A stretch of DNA of 64,000 bases from Methanobrevibacter sp. (GTDB lineage Archaea > Methanobacteriota > Methanobacteria > Methanobacteriales > Methanobacteriaceae): positions 1-64,000 of the forward strand of contig JAFRFD010000035.1 of the NCBI GenBank assembly GCA_017434525.1, read 5' to 3'. Both the position numbers and the translations under genes were made by a program. A model generated the notes under the pieces. That model was not told the origin of the DNA. It made no database searches and saw only the letters and a program-made list of their open reading frames with translations. Below are positions 43,501 to 52,278 of this stretch, piece by piece. The stretch's first letter is position 1; each line of letters begins with the position of its first letter.

Positions 43501-45798
43501 CTAATCTTCAAAAAATTCTCCATTCTCATCCATTCCCAAAGGAAACTTGCATCTTTCAAGCCACATTTCACCGGCAAGCTCCTCGATGACATCCCTTTTA
43601 AGGTCCTTTTCAAAGTTTTCACGTTCCCTTTCTATGAACTCCTCTTCCACACATGTCCTGTTTACAAACGCACTTTCAAAGCCATCGGGAAGCTGGAGAA
43701 GCAATATCTGTGTCTTGTCGCCTACGGTATAGATGTCGACAACCTTGAATTTTGAGCCCCTGTTGGCAACGTGTAGTCCCCAGTTGGTGCCCTCCTCAAA
43801 GCCGGAGAAATCCGCCATGTATGAGGACAGTATGAGGTACCTGTGGGAGGTGACCATTCCGCCGATTCTCTTTGAGGCATCGACAAATCCCCTTTCATGG
43901 ATAATATGGCCGATTTCATATCTTCCGGCCAGCTTCTCGTCAAGGTTGACGTCACGCACATACCTTGATGCCCCGGCAAAGGTGGATTCTATCACCTTGT
44001 ATTCAGGAGACTGCCTGTCGTTTGGATCCCTTTGGGGAGTGCCGTTTTCATAAGGATCCTTGATTTTTAGATACTCCGTATATTCCCAGTCGATCAAATC
44101 TGCGTTTTCATAAAGCCTTCTGATTTCATCCCTAAGCTCCATCAGGGCGAAACCGAAGAGGTTTTCCTCACCGCCCCATTCGTCGTCTGAGGTGTAGACC
44201 AGGCATCTCTCGCCTGTGTTAAGGAGCCATTTCTTAAGCCTTCTGTTTTCCATGAACTTGTAGTAGCATGCGTTAAGGCATACAGTGTATTTCAATGCCT
44301 CCCAGTCATCCTCCAGCTCCTTTTTGTCGACCTCCTTGCCGTAATATCCAAACATGTGCGCCTTGGATTTTGCGATTGCCATCTCGATTGAATCGTAGAA
44401 TTCGGCATCGTTTCTAAAGATGCCCTCATCGTATGGGGTGATGAAATCGTTCACCTCAAGGGCATCCCCGGTTAGCTTTGAATATTTTGGCTTTCCGTCC
44501 GGATTCCATATGAAACCCAGCAATGAAAATCTCTTCAATGAGGATTTCCTGAGGTTTACAGACCAGTTTCTTGGTTGTGGAAACAGTTTTGAAAATTCCC
44601 TGCCCCTTCGAGGTTCGTTCAATGCATAGTCCTCCCCATATCCCATTCTCCAGCCTATTGTGCCAACCGAAAGCTCCGGATAGACCAGCCATCTTGGAGC
44701 GGCGTATTTGCCCTCATCGCAATAGTTTTTCGAACGAGGAATGTCATTTTCATCAATGCTTACAATGCTCCAGCTTTCAGATACGAAAATTGCCTTGATG
44801 TCTTTTAGATGGGCTAGAAACTTACCGGTTTCCTTTTTGCATAGGCTTTTGTTCAGCTGCTTTTGCAAGATGTGGTGGGATACGCTACTATCCGTCAAGA
44901 TAGACATTACCTCTGAGAGCTTGCCCTTGATGTATCTCTGCTGAAGCGGGCTTGACTGGACGATTTCAAAGCCGCACAGCCCCATGTCAAATTCCCAGCC
45001 GCAATCGTTGCATGAGAAGTATGAGTGGGAGATGTTTTTAGCGCTCACGTCACATCCGCCCAATGCGATTTCACCCTTTGCCGCCCTTTTTAATGCATCG
45101 GGTGAAGGGTATCCGTAAAGTACAGGAACCAGCCTGCCCCCGCACTCAGGACATACCTCAGTGTCGTTTTTGGATTTGATTTTATAAATCCAGGACATGT
45201 ACAAATCCTTATTGGCGAACAGGCCAAGGTCGAGGTTGAGCTTTTCAAAAAGAAGCTTGATGCGGTCAACCGATTCTATGTTTTCATTCACCACCTTGTT
45301 TAGACAGTCGATGGCAAGATTTGAACTTAACTTGGATGCTAATAATTCATAATCGCAGCATTCTGCAGTGTAATCGTCAAGGCTCATGAAATACTTATAC
45401 GCCTCACCATATTCCTCCAGACTGATTAATGTGTGAAGCTTCTTGTTGACTAAATCTTCATCATCATTTTCTTCCAATTGCCTGCTTATAACTTTAAGGC
45501 GTTTTGTGAGATCCGCTCTCCTTTCAAAAACACTGGTTTTAGCATTCTTGAGTGTGGTGTTTTCGGGATAGATTTTTAATCCCTTGTCTATGACATCCAA
45601 TGCATTTGAATATTGCCCAAGTTTGAAAAGGGACATTGCCTTTAGGGACAATGCTGTTTCATTTTCCGCATCGTCTTTCAATATCCTGTTGCACAGCCTT
45701 ATGGTGTTCTCATAATCATTCATCTCATAAAAAAGCTTGCATCTTTGCAATAGTTTATCGGTTTCGATATTATCACCCCATAAATCAAATATAGTCAT
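43501..45798 (-). CDS. large TPR and zinc-ribbon protein
   Basis: 765 residues. Residues ~10-80 contain three TPRs (FYEMNDYENTIRLCNRIL, ALSLKAMSLFKLGQYSNAL). A split zinc ribbon follows at ~215-265 (CPECGGRLVP...SCNDCGWEF). The C-terminal ~450 residues form an uncharacterised region that includes RYEIGHIIHERGFVDASKRI and ILLLQLPDGFESAFVNRTCV, a pattern I associate with TPR proteins but cannot name. GC content and codon use match the surrounding island. It is followed on the strand by nothing close; upstream lies another TPR gene at 45965. Function unknown. Confidence 0.65.
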   Translation of the reverse strand: MTIFDLWGDNIETDKLLQRCKLFYEMNDYENTIRLCNRILKDDAENETALSLKAMSLFKLGQYSNALDVIDKGLKIYPENTTLKNAKTSVFERRADLTKRLKVISRQLEENDDEDLVNKKLHTLISLEEYGEAYKYFMSLDDYTAECCDYELLASKLSSNLAIDCLNKVVNENIESVDRIKLLFEKLNLDLGLFANKDLYMSWIYKIKSKNDTEVCPECGGRLVPVLYGYPSPDALKRAAKGEIALGGCDVSAKNISHSYFSCNDCGWEFDMGLCGFEIVQSSPLQQRYIKGKLSEVMSILTDSSVSHHILQKQLNKSLCKKETGKFLAHLKDIKAIFVSESWSIVSIDENDIPRSKNYCDEGKYAAPRWLVYPELSVGTIGWRMGYGEDYALNEPRRGREFSKLFPQPRNWSVNLRKSSLKRFSLLGFIWNPDGKPKYSKLTGDALEVNDFITPYDEGIFRNDAEFYDSIEMAIAKSKAHMFGYYGKEVDKKELEDDWEALKYTVCLNACYYKFMENRRLKKWLLNTGERCLVYTSDDEWGGEENLFGFALMELRDEIRRLYENADLIDWEYTEYLKIKDPYENGTPQRDPNDRQSPEYKVIESTFAGASRYVRDVNLDEKLAGRYEIGHIIHERGFVDASKRIGGMVTSHRYLILSSYMADFSGFEEGTNWGLHVANRGSKFKVVDIYTVGDKTQILLLQLPDGFESAFVNRTCVEEEFIERERENFEKDLKRDVIEELAGEMWLERCKFPLGMDENGEFFED

Positions 45799-45964
45799 TT
45801 TCTTATTGCTTTTAACATTTTTCTAAAATCAGATTACAACCTTTCCAAAACAAATCATGTCTATGGCAATGGTTTCTCATATAATATATTGTGTATAAGT
45901 TATTATTAAATGTTTTGTTATTAACATGTTATAAAACGCGAACATTAACCGCCTAAAGGATTGC

Positions 45965-46957
45965 CTAGCCGAGCCTATCCAATAGCGATTCGACACCACT
46001 TGTATCCCTTCCGAGTCTCTTTGATGTTTCAAGCTTCAAATTCAAAGCGAATCTGTAATCGGAGTCAACCCTATAGTGGTTTTCAAAAAACTCATCGAGA
46101 CATTCCATGGCCAAAGCGTACTCGCCTACATCATTAAGCTTTTGTGCCTTCAAAAGAAGCTGGGCTTTGGTGATGCTCAAATGCCTCCTGAATGTATCCG
46201 AAACGGATTCATAGTCATGAAGCCCCAAATGGAAGATTGCATAGTCATTCGGCTTGACTTTTAAGGACTGCTTGAACACCAAAATAGCCTCATCAATTAT
46301 ATCAAGCTTCAGAAATGCGGAAGCCTTCTTGTTGAGCAGCTTTGATAAAATCTTTGTTTTGAACTGGCTTGGGTTTGCCAATGCCCTGTCATAGCTTTCC
46401 AGGGCCTTTGCATATTCGCCCCTTGAAAAGAACTCATCGCCGGCATAGATCATCTTCTTGATTTTGGGAAACCCGTCCCTCTCCTCGGAGGACTTCTTCA
46501 AAAGAAGCCTGTGATAGTCGACATCCTTAAGGGAACTGTCTGCCTTAACCGCCCGTTTGTAATGCCTCAGGGACTTTACGAAGTGTCCCTGGCCAAAAAT
46601 GGCTTTGGACTTTAAAAGCAAGGCCTCGCCGTATTGCCCGTCATAATATAGGACATCATCAAACTCACTAATTGCCTTTGAGTATTTTTCATCATCCAAA
46701 AGTTCCAATCCCCTTTCAAGAGCGTTTCTGATTTCTATTTCCTTTGCAATGTGGCTTTCCAAAAAGCATGGGTTCAGCCTTCCAAACTGGATTCTTTCAA
46801 GAAAACGGTCATCCGGCCCCATCCAGGAAGTTGCACTTTCGCCAACAGCGAACCTTATCCTATCGCCATTTGTGAATATTGTCAGATTAAACTCATAGGT
46901 GATTTTTTCCTCATCCTCAAAGGTTTTATAATCGTCTGGAATGTCAAGTAAAGTCAT
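45965..46957 (-). CDS. TPR protein
   Basis: 330 residues. The N-terminal ~80 residues are beta-rich (YEFNLTIFTNGDRIRFAVGE) with an unknown fold; the rest has TPR units (ISEFDDVLYYDGQYGEALLL, YAKALESYDRALANPSQF, EAILVFKQSLKVKPNDYAIF). No ribosome binding site is evident. Unknown partner. The neighbouring minus-strand genes (TPR/zinc-ribbon protein downstream, AAA ATPase upstream) suggest a cluster. Confidence 0.7.
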   Translation of the reverse strand: MTLLDIPDDYKTFEDEEKITYEFNLTIFTNGDRIRFAVGESATSWMGPDDRFLERIQFGRLNPCFLESHIAKEIEIRNALERGLELLDDEKYSKAISEFDDVLYYDGQYGEALLLKSKAIFGQGHFVKSLRHYKRAVKADSSLKDVDYHRLLLKKSSEERDGFPKIKKMIYAGDEFFSRGEYAKALESYDRALANPSQFKTKILSKLLNKKASAFLKLDIIDEAILVFKQSLKVKPNDYAIFHLGLHDYESVSDTFRRHLSITKAQLLLKAQKLNDVGEYALAMECLDEFFENHYRVDSDYRFALNLKLETSKRLGRDTSGVESLLDRLG

Positions 46958-47012
46958 TGTTACTATATTGAAAACATGTCAGTTAAAAAGATTATGTTCA
47001 AAATTCTGGAAA

Positions 47013-48299
47013 TCACTCATCAGCTACACTCTCTCCGAGTTTCTTTTCAAGTGAAATCACATCCATTTCCAAATAGGGATTTCCCAGATTGTCATATATC
47101 CTTGCCAAGTCATTCACATCAACCTCGCTGATGTCAGACTTGAACGAATCCTCGCATTGGCTTGCAAGATGGTATGTGGTCACTTCACCCATATCGTAGT
47201 ACTGGCTGTATGTATACATTGATTCAACGAATATCGGGCTATGGGAGTTGATGTAGATGTGGATGTTAAGCTTCAAGGCAAGCAGGGTCAGTATCCTTGC
47301 AAGCCTCAGCTGCCATTCAGGATGGAGGTTGACCTCGGGCTCATCTATTATTAAAAATGAATTTTCCTTAAGCTTGCGGTTGTTTAAAAGCAGCTGGATG
47401 ATTCCGATTTGCTTTATACCCGAAGAGGTGTTCTGCATCAGATACTTGACGCCTTCGCTTACAAATAAGAATTCCCCCTTCTCATAGATGAATTTCCCGT
47501 TTATGATATCCTCAATCTCATTTTCAATGGCTATGATGTTCTCATTGATTATGTCATCGAAAATTGACGCATGGGAATTTGAATCGTTGACAAGAGAGGA
47601 TTTCAGATAGCTTAAATGGTCAACGTACCTTTTTTCCCTAAACTCGAAGGTGTCGAGAATGGAAACCGAATCCATGTAGAACACATTGTTTATCATCAAT
47701 GTTCCGTCGGCCCTGAAGGCTTCATCGCTGCCGATTTCATGATTTTTCAAATCGATTGTGTAGCGAAAGGACCCGTTTGCTATTTCAAAGAAAGTGTTGA
47801 AGTATTTTGTTGAAAATTCCACTTCCAGAAGGCTTCTCATTAGTGAAACATACAATGGGTTTTGATTTTCACACACTATGCCTGTCAGTGAATCTATCCT
47901 TGAAAAGATTGCATCGAACTCATTTGAGAGATTTTCAGGCAGGCAAATGCCTTTTAGGGCTTCCTTCATCCTGCCGTAGTTTTCAAGCATCCCTTCCCAG
48001 TCATCGGGATTGAACCTTTTGGATGAAAAATCATTCAATGACAAGCCGTCCGTCAGTCCATGCTTTTTTAGAAGGGTGGAAATGTATTTTGCCTCATCGC
48101 CCATCAGCTCGCTTATGCTTCCATAAGCTATTTCCTGGCGATTGAATGAATTGGATCTGAAAAACGAATACAATAATTTTGACAGACTTGATTTGCCGCA
48201 GGCATTATGTCCGGCTACAACGGTAATCTTGCCCAAATTGATATTTGCATTATTAATTGGCCCCAAATTCTTAACAACAATAGCAGTTTTATCTTTCAT
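47013..48299 (-). CDS. AAA/ABC-type ATPase (OLD/SMC-like, AAA_15-type)
   Basis: 428 residues. The N-terminal ATP-binding site is ITVVAGHNACGKSSLSKLLY (Walker A G-H-N-A-C-G-K-S-S), the C-terminal one has FLIIDEPEVNLHPEWQLRLA (Walker B with the signature Glu) and IHIYINSHSPIFVES (the switch His). The middle ~240 residues are helical insertions. The absence of a TOPRIM domain separates it from OLD nucleases. Such ATPases often act in defence with a partner effector; none is obvious next to it. GGTGAAATT precedes the ATG. Function not established. Confidence 0.8.
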   Translation of the reverse strand: MKDKTAIVVKNLGPINNANINLGKITVVAGHNACGKSSLSKLLYSFFRSNSFNRQEIAYGSISELMGDEAKYISTLLKKHGLTDGLSLNDFSSKRFNPDDWEGMLENYGRMKEALKGICLPENLSNEFDAIFSRIDSLTGIVCENQNPLYVSLMRSLLEVEFSTKYFNTFFEIANGSFRYTIDLKNHEIGSDEAFRADGTLMINNVFYMDSVSILDTFEFREKRYVDHLSYLKSSLVNDSNSHASIFDDIINENIIAIENEIEDIINGKFIYEKGEFLFVSEGVKYLMQNTSSGIKQIGIIQLLLNNRKLKENSFLIIDEPEVNLHPEWQLRLARILTLLALKLNIHIYINSHSPIFVESMYTYSQYYDMGEVTTYHLASQCEDSFKSDISEVDVNDLARIYDNLGNPYLEMDVISLEKKLGESVADE

Positions 48300-48535
48300 A
48301 ATTTCACCTATTTATCTAAAATAGATTATACAATCACCAATATTTAAAATTAACTAATTATTAATCTTAATATTAAAAATAAAATGTTAAATTGTTTTAA
48401 TATTAAAAAATAATAATTTTAAAACAATTTTTAATTAAAAATTTGAATATAGATAAAAGTCTTTAATTTCTAGTATAACTACTTTTTCTTTGAAATGAGA
48501 GCAATTTTACACTATCAAAGCAATTTTTGATATAA

Positions 48536-48628
48536 TCATTCATCCTCGCCTTCCAGATACTGCCTTTGAAGCTCCTTTAAGGCCTTGATGAATTCCTCCT
48601 CATCTTCAAATATCAATATCCTATCCAT
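48536..48628 (-). CDS. possible 30-residue acidic protein
   Basis: The ATG at 48628 is preceded by GATGAGGTTTAAA, a strong ribosome binding site. The 30-residue product is acidic and helical (ILIFEDEEEFIKALKELQRQ). It lies in the otherwise empty 48300-48735 stretch between the ATPase and zinc-ribbon genes, downstream of a hairpin. Small acidic proteins like this are often antitoxin-like, but there is no toxin candidate beside it. Confidence 0.45.
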   Translation of the reverse strand: MDRILIFEDEEEFIKALKELQRQYLEGEDE

Positions 48629-48652
48629 TTTAAACCTCATCAATTATTACCG

Positions 48653-48722
48653 CAGGCCGCAAGAAAAAAACAAAACAGAGGTACAAGGAGTTGAAAAAAT
48701 GAACTAAAAAACTTGCGGCCTG
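48653..48722. repeat. 11-bp inverted repeat forming a long hairpin
   Basis: CAGGCCGCAAG at 48653-48663 and CTTGCGGCCTG at 48712-48722 are exact reverse complements. With a one-base bulge the pairing extends by three more G/C pairs. It lies right after the stop of the zinc-ribbon gene (48736), where it may act as a terminator or a barrier between genes. It encloses, on the + strand, AGGAG-N8-ATG-AAC-TAA, a two-codon frame. Confidence 0.55.
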
Positions 48723-48735
48723 ACGGCTGTCAGCA

Positions 48736-49353
48736 TTATCTAAAAATACTTGCCCTCAGCTCCCGTGCCCTTTGGCTGGTATCCGGACCCCATCCAACAT
48801 GCATAGGACCCCAGAAATGGCAATCTCTACGCCTTCCAAAGCCTACATCCTCAACGTTTACGACGTAATCCATTCCAGCCTGAAGCCCATTTCCATTCTC
48901 AACAGATTCAGAACTATCTGATTCATCCCCCACCTCTTCAACCTCATATTCGGGAACATAGGACTCGTCCTCCTCCCTTTTCATTTTCACAGATGCTGTA
49001 GGAATTATTTCGGGCGCCTTGAGTGAGCTTGCCTTTAGAAATTCATTTTCAAGCTCCGGAATCTCAACTGTTTGCCTTTTTGTGTGGCTTACATTTGCCT
49101 TCCAGTCCCTGAACTCCCAAGGGTATTTTCTCTTCTCAACAAGGCCTGCCAGCTCATCAATTGAACCTGCCCTGATGATTACCTGGTTTCCCTTTTCCGA
49201 AAAGAGATAAAGATACTCATCTTCAATCTTGAAGACATTGAGCATGTCGGTGGTGAAATCCCCCAAACGCTCGCCGTTCATTTCAGATCCGCAAAATCTG
49301 CAGTGGGCAAAACCTTTCCTTACGCCTTTGCCGCAGTTAGGACACTCAATCAC
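48736..49353 (-). CDS. zinc-ribbon protein with the undescribed ~50-residue repeat
   Basis: About 205 residues. It starts at GTG 49353 after GGGAGGGATTAAT; this overlaps the upstream gene's stop by 4 bases and so is preferred over the ATG at 49368. A zinc ribbon (CPNCGKGVRKGFAHCRFCG) is followed by one copy of the repeat (LNVFKIEDEYLYLFSEKGNQ...SIDELAGLVEKRKYPWEFRD), a Ser/Glu-rich linker and a C-terminal stretch with CHFWGPMHVGWGPDTSQRAR. The GTG start and the overlap suggest translational coupling with the gene at 49350-49700. Confidence 0.6.
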   Translation of the reverse strand: MIECPNCGKGVRKGFAHCRFCGSEMNGERLGDFTTDMLNVFKIEDEYLYLFSEKGNQVIIRAGSIDELAGLVEKRKYPWEFRDWKANVSHTKRQTVEIPELENEFLKASSLKAPEIIPTASVKMKREEDESYVPEYEVEEVGDESDSSESVENGNGLQAGMDYVVNVEDVGFGRRRDCHFWGPMHVGWGPDTSQRARELRASIFR

Positions 49354-49700
49354 ATTAATCCCTCCCATAGAGAATATTCGTCAAAAACATACCATATCCT
49401 GTTTTGACCTTTAACAATTTTTTCAAGCTCTTCCAAGTTCTCGGCTTCAATTACATATCCAAACTCTCGATAGCACCAGATTCCGTCATGACGAGTGACC
49501 CTGAATATTCCAGTGCAGTTGTTCTTGTAGTTGTCCTGAAGCTCAAGGGTCAGTGATGCCTCATATATCATCAAAACTCCCTTCAGCTCCAAATCCTTAA
49601 TGCGTCCCAAATCCAGGACGCCCCAGTCGATTGCACGTAAAGTGTCGTGTGTAAGAAACTCCAATATCTCATCTAAGTATTTAATTAAAACTTGCCTCAT
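49350..49700 (-). CDS. small protein with the undescribed ~50-residue repeat
   Basis: About 116 residues. The start at 49700 follows GAGGTTCAA; the in-frame ATG at 49718 has no site. The N-terminal half is helical (LIKYLDEILEFLTHDTLR); the C-terminal half holds one repeat, TGIFRVTRHDGIWCYREFGY...NLEELEKIVKGQNRIWYVFD. It is in tandem with the zinc-ribbon protein that follows, with overlapping stop and start codons. Function unknown. Confidence 0.55.
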   Translation of the reverse strand: MRQVLIKYLDEILEFLTHDTLRAIDWGVLDLGRIKDLELKGVLMIYEASLTLELQDNYKNNCTGIFRVTRHDGIWCYREFGYVIEAENLEELEKIVKGQNRIWYVFDEYSLWEGLM

Positions 49701-49796
49701 TTGAACCTCATAACTCATTCATATCAACAGTCGGTGAAATCTAAGCTTCAGAAATGAATTCTACCACCTCCGTTGGAATCAAATTCGGCAAAACAA

Positions 49797-50324
49797 TTAA
49801 ATTGAATCAAGAAACTCTCCTATCAAACCGATGATGTATCTGTTGAGGGGGTTTTCGGGTGACATGAACTTCTCGTTGCACCTTTTGGACCCGAACTCGG
49901 CGAAATATGGGGTGTGGCCGCAGCCTCCGTCTATCGTAGCTCCGAGGATTATCTCATCGGGAGTGATCTTCACGCCGTAATCGGCCATCTCCACGACACA
50001 GACCTTATCGACCTCATTTGTCTTGAAGGTGGTTGACTTTCCTGCGGTCTCGATGACAAATATGGCTTCACCGGCAATCTCTTCACCTGTCAGGTAACAG
50101 ATTCTCAGATATACTCCGTTTTCTTTGATTTTTCTCTCGATGAAATCGAAAAATCCGTCATCCATCTCATCATATGTGTACTTTTCATCCGCAAGGCCGG
50201 CATAGGTCGGCATGTGGTTTGAGATTGAAAGCTCATCGACAAAGAAATGGAACTCCGGATGGCCTGAAATGGCCTTTTCAACTGCTTTTCTTACGTTCAA
50301 ATTGTTTTTTCTTTTAATTTCCAT
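49797..50324 (-). CDS. unknown protein, 175 aa
   Basis: 175 residues, no family recognised. The N-terminal part is helical and basic; the C-terminal part is strand-rich with conserved-looking glycine motifs (GATIDGGCGHTPYFAEFG and VYLRICYLTGEEIAGEAIFV). The lone cysteines could bind metal. It precedes the repeat genes on the minus strand with 97 bases between. The AT-rich upstream DNA 50325-50752 holds a candidate RNA (see next entry). Confidence 0.5.
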   Translation of the reverse strand: MEIKRKNNLNVRKAVEKAISGHPEFHFFVDELSISNHMPTYAGLADEKYTYDEMDDGFFDFIERKIKENGVYLRICYLTGEEIAGEAIFVIETAGKSTTFKTNEVDKVCVVEMADYGVKITPDEIILGATIDGGCGHTPYFAEFGSKRCNEKFMSPENPLNRYIIGLIGEFLDSI

Positions 50325-50414
50325 ATTAATTTCCTCTTAAATGATGATGATTAACTTAACATTGGGTGGTCGGGAGAGTATGCTAATTAACATGAATTCT
50401 ACAGTCTGATGATT

Positions 50415-50640
50415 GAAAAAAGTAGCTGTTTTTAGGGATAGGTGAAAATATGATATCATGTATTGATAGAATTTTTAAAACAGCTACCTGTGAAATAAGG
50501 TCGCCCGAAAGGTGAAACGGACAACATGTAATCTTAAATTTTTACTACGCTCCATGCAGTAGTCATATTTGCTTGTGGCATTATTATCAACTCCTTTTAT
50601 CAAAAAGTTCGTATAGAGTCAGATTTCTTCGATATAATGG
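50415..50640 (-). ncRNA. candidate structured RNA or leader with a 15-codon ORF and a hairpin plus T-run
   Basis: On the minus strand the stretch begins after a possible TATA element and carries AAGGAGTTGATAATA before a 15-codon ORF (50534-50581, ATG to TAA). Downstream, GTAGCTGTTTT at 50477-50487 and AAAACAGCTAC at 50422-50432 are exact reverse complements (11 bp), followed by TTTTTT, the form of a terminator. Between the ORF and the hairpin is a GC-richer stretch (GTCCGTTTCACC...GGGCGACC) that may fold. I recognise no known RNA family. The rest of 50325-50752 is without visible genes. Confidence 0.4.
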
Positions 50641-50752
50641 TGAGGTATGTTATATCAGTTTTTATAGTTACAATATTAATTATATTTCAGGTTATATATA
50701 AAGGTTATGGTTTTAGGGACAATATTGCAAAAAGTTCGTGAAATTTTTGCGA

Positions 50753-51991
50753 TTAAAAAATCTCCTCATGGTCGAAATTCTTCAAAAAGTCAATTATATT
50801 CATGTGTTTTACACCATTTTGAGGTTGAAGAGACCTATCCATGGACAATACATATTTGGGATAATTGTCTTTAATCATCAATAATGGTCTGAATTCCCTT
50901 TCAATCGTCTCCTCATTTTCCAGCAGATATGAAACTTGGATATACATTCTTTGATTATCCTTTTTACATACGAAGTCTATTTCATATTTGTTTACTGTTC
51001 CGGTTGTTATTTTATATCCGTGTCTTTTTAATTCTATGAATATGATGTTTTCTAATATGTGGCCAATGTTTCTTTGTTTTTCATCAAGCTGTGACTTGTA
51101 AAATCCAGTGTCAATCAAATAATATTTTTCAGAACCGATTATCTCTTTTTTTCCAACAAGATCCTCTTTTGATGCCTTTGCAATTAGATATGCATTTTCC
51201 AGATATTCCATGTAATCGTAGATTGTCTGTTTTGTAATGCTTAGCTTTTCATATTTTAGGTATCTGTATATGGCATTTGCAGAAATCAGGTTTCCCGTGT
51301 TTTCGATGATGTATTTTACAATTCTTGCAAACAGCCCAATGTTTCTAATTTCATATCTTTCAACTATGTCATTCAAGATTATTGAAGAGTATATCCCATT
51401 CAGCACCAATTCCTTATCCTGTTGTGAGGATATTGCAAGGGGAAATCCGCCATATTGTTGATATTCTTCAAAACAGTTTTCCAATTCGCTGTTTAGCTCA
51501 TTTTTAATTAAGGGCAGTTGATTTAATTCTTTTTTATAATCTAAAAATTCGTTGAATGAAAATGGATACAATTCAATGTTAACATACCTTCCGGTAAGCA
51601 GTGTTGCAAATTCCCTGGACATTAATTTTGAATTGGACCCCGTAATGAATATGTCAGTGTTTTCAAGTTTGTAGTAACCATTAATACTTACTTCCCATTC
51701 ATTAACATTTTGAATTTCATCAAAGAATAGATAAACCTTGTTTTCATGAGATGCAATAAATGGAACTACAATTTCATCCAACTGTTCGCGTGTTTTTATG
51801 TTATTGTATTTTGGCAATTCCAAATCCACCAGTAATATATTATCCTCATTTATTCCCCTTTTTTTAAGTTCTTGAATTATCAATTTGAATAAATATGATT
51901 TGCCGCAACGTCTTATGCCAGTTATTATTTTTATGACATCCCTGTCAATGAAATTGCAAATCTTTTCCAGGTATAAATCCCTATTCACCAT
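50753..51991 (-). CDS. ATPase of the AAA_14/DUF4143 family
   Basis: About 412 residues. Walker A is IITGIRRCGKSYLFKLII and Walker B is VYLFFDEIQNVNEWE; the C-terminal domain has the DUF4143 pattern (YYLIDTGFYKSQLDEKQRN, then NIIFIELKRHGYKITTGTVN) with a nuclease-like fold (EIDFVCKK). Such proteins are common in archaea and bacteria; their cellular role is unresolved, some being linked to transport of DNA or to defence. The ATG at 51991 follows TGGGGTGTTGTA; the in-frame upstream start at 52063 is less likely. A pair of 16-bp direct repeats lies upstream (52017-52072). Confidence 0.85.
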   Translation of the reverse strand: MVNRDLYLEKICNFIDRDVIKIITGIRRCGKSYLFKLIIQELKKRGINEDNILLVDLELPKYNNIKTREQLDEIVVPFIASHENKVYLFFDEIQNVNEWEVSINGYYKLENTDIFITGSNSKLMSREFATLLTGRYVNIELYPFSFNEFLDYKKELNQLPLIKNELNSELENCFEEYQQYGGFPLAISSQQDKELVLNGIYSSIILNDIVERYEIRNIGLFARIVKYIIENTGNLISANAIYRYLKYEKLSITKQTIYDYMEYLENAYLIAKASKEDLVGKKEIIGSEKYYLIDTGFYKSQLDEKQRNIGHILENIIFIELKRHGYKITTGTVNKYEIDFVCKKDNQRMYIQVSYLLENEETIEREFRPLLMIKDNYPKYVLSMDRSLQPQNGVKHMNIIDFLKNFDHEEIF

Positions 51992-52016
51992 TACAACACC
52001 CCAACAAAAAGTATTA

Positions 52017-52072
52017 TATACAATACTATTTACAAAAAAAAATGAAAATAGTTTTTTATACAATACTATTTA
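52017..52072. repeat. two 16-bp direct repeats upstream of the DUF4143 ATPase gene
   Basis: TATACAATACTATTTA occurs at 52017-52032 and again at 52057-52072, 40 bases apart, within the 287-base AT-rich gap 51992-52278. The spacing is near four helical turns, so a regulator could bind both on one face. They overlap the likely promoter of the ATPase gene. Confidence 0.5.
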
Positions 52073-52278
52073 TTAAAAGAATTTTCAGCATTTAAATAAA
52101 ATGAAATCGTTGAATTAATTATTAATTTAAGATTAACAATATATAAACCTATGTATGGATAAAAAGCAATATTATATCTAGAGTTAATAAAAATAAAGAT
52201 AAATCAATAATTTAAACTATAAGAAAAATGAGTTTTAGAAATATCAGTGAAAAATAAAAAAATAGTTAAAGAGGAATT

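Noticed and set aside
47013..48299. OLD-family nuclease (as in Gabija GajA)
   Set aside because: The ATPase motifs are present but there is no TOPRIM domain after them, and no UvrD-like helicase gene is next to it.
50325..50530. Fluoride or SAM-type riboswitch before the 175-residue gene
   Set aside because: A few bases resemble fluoride riboswitch (CTGATGA) and SAM-I (GCCCGAAAGG) motifs, but the order, pairing and gene orientation do not fit.
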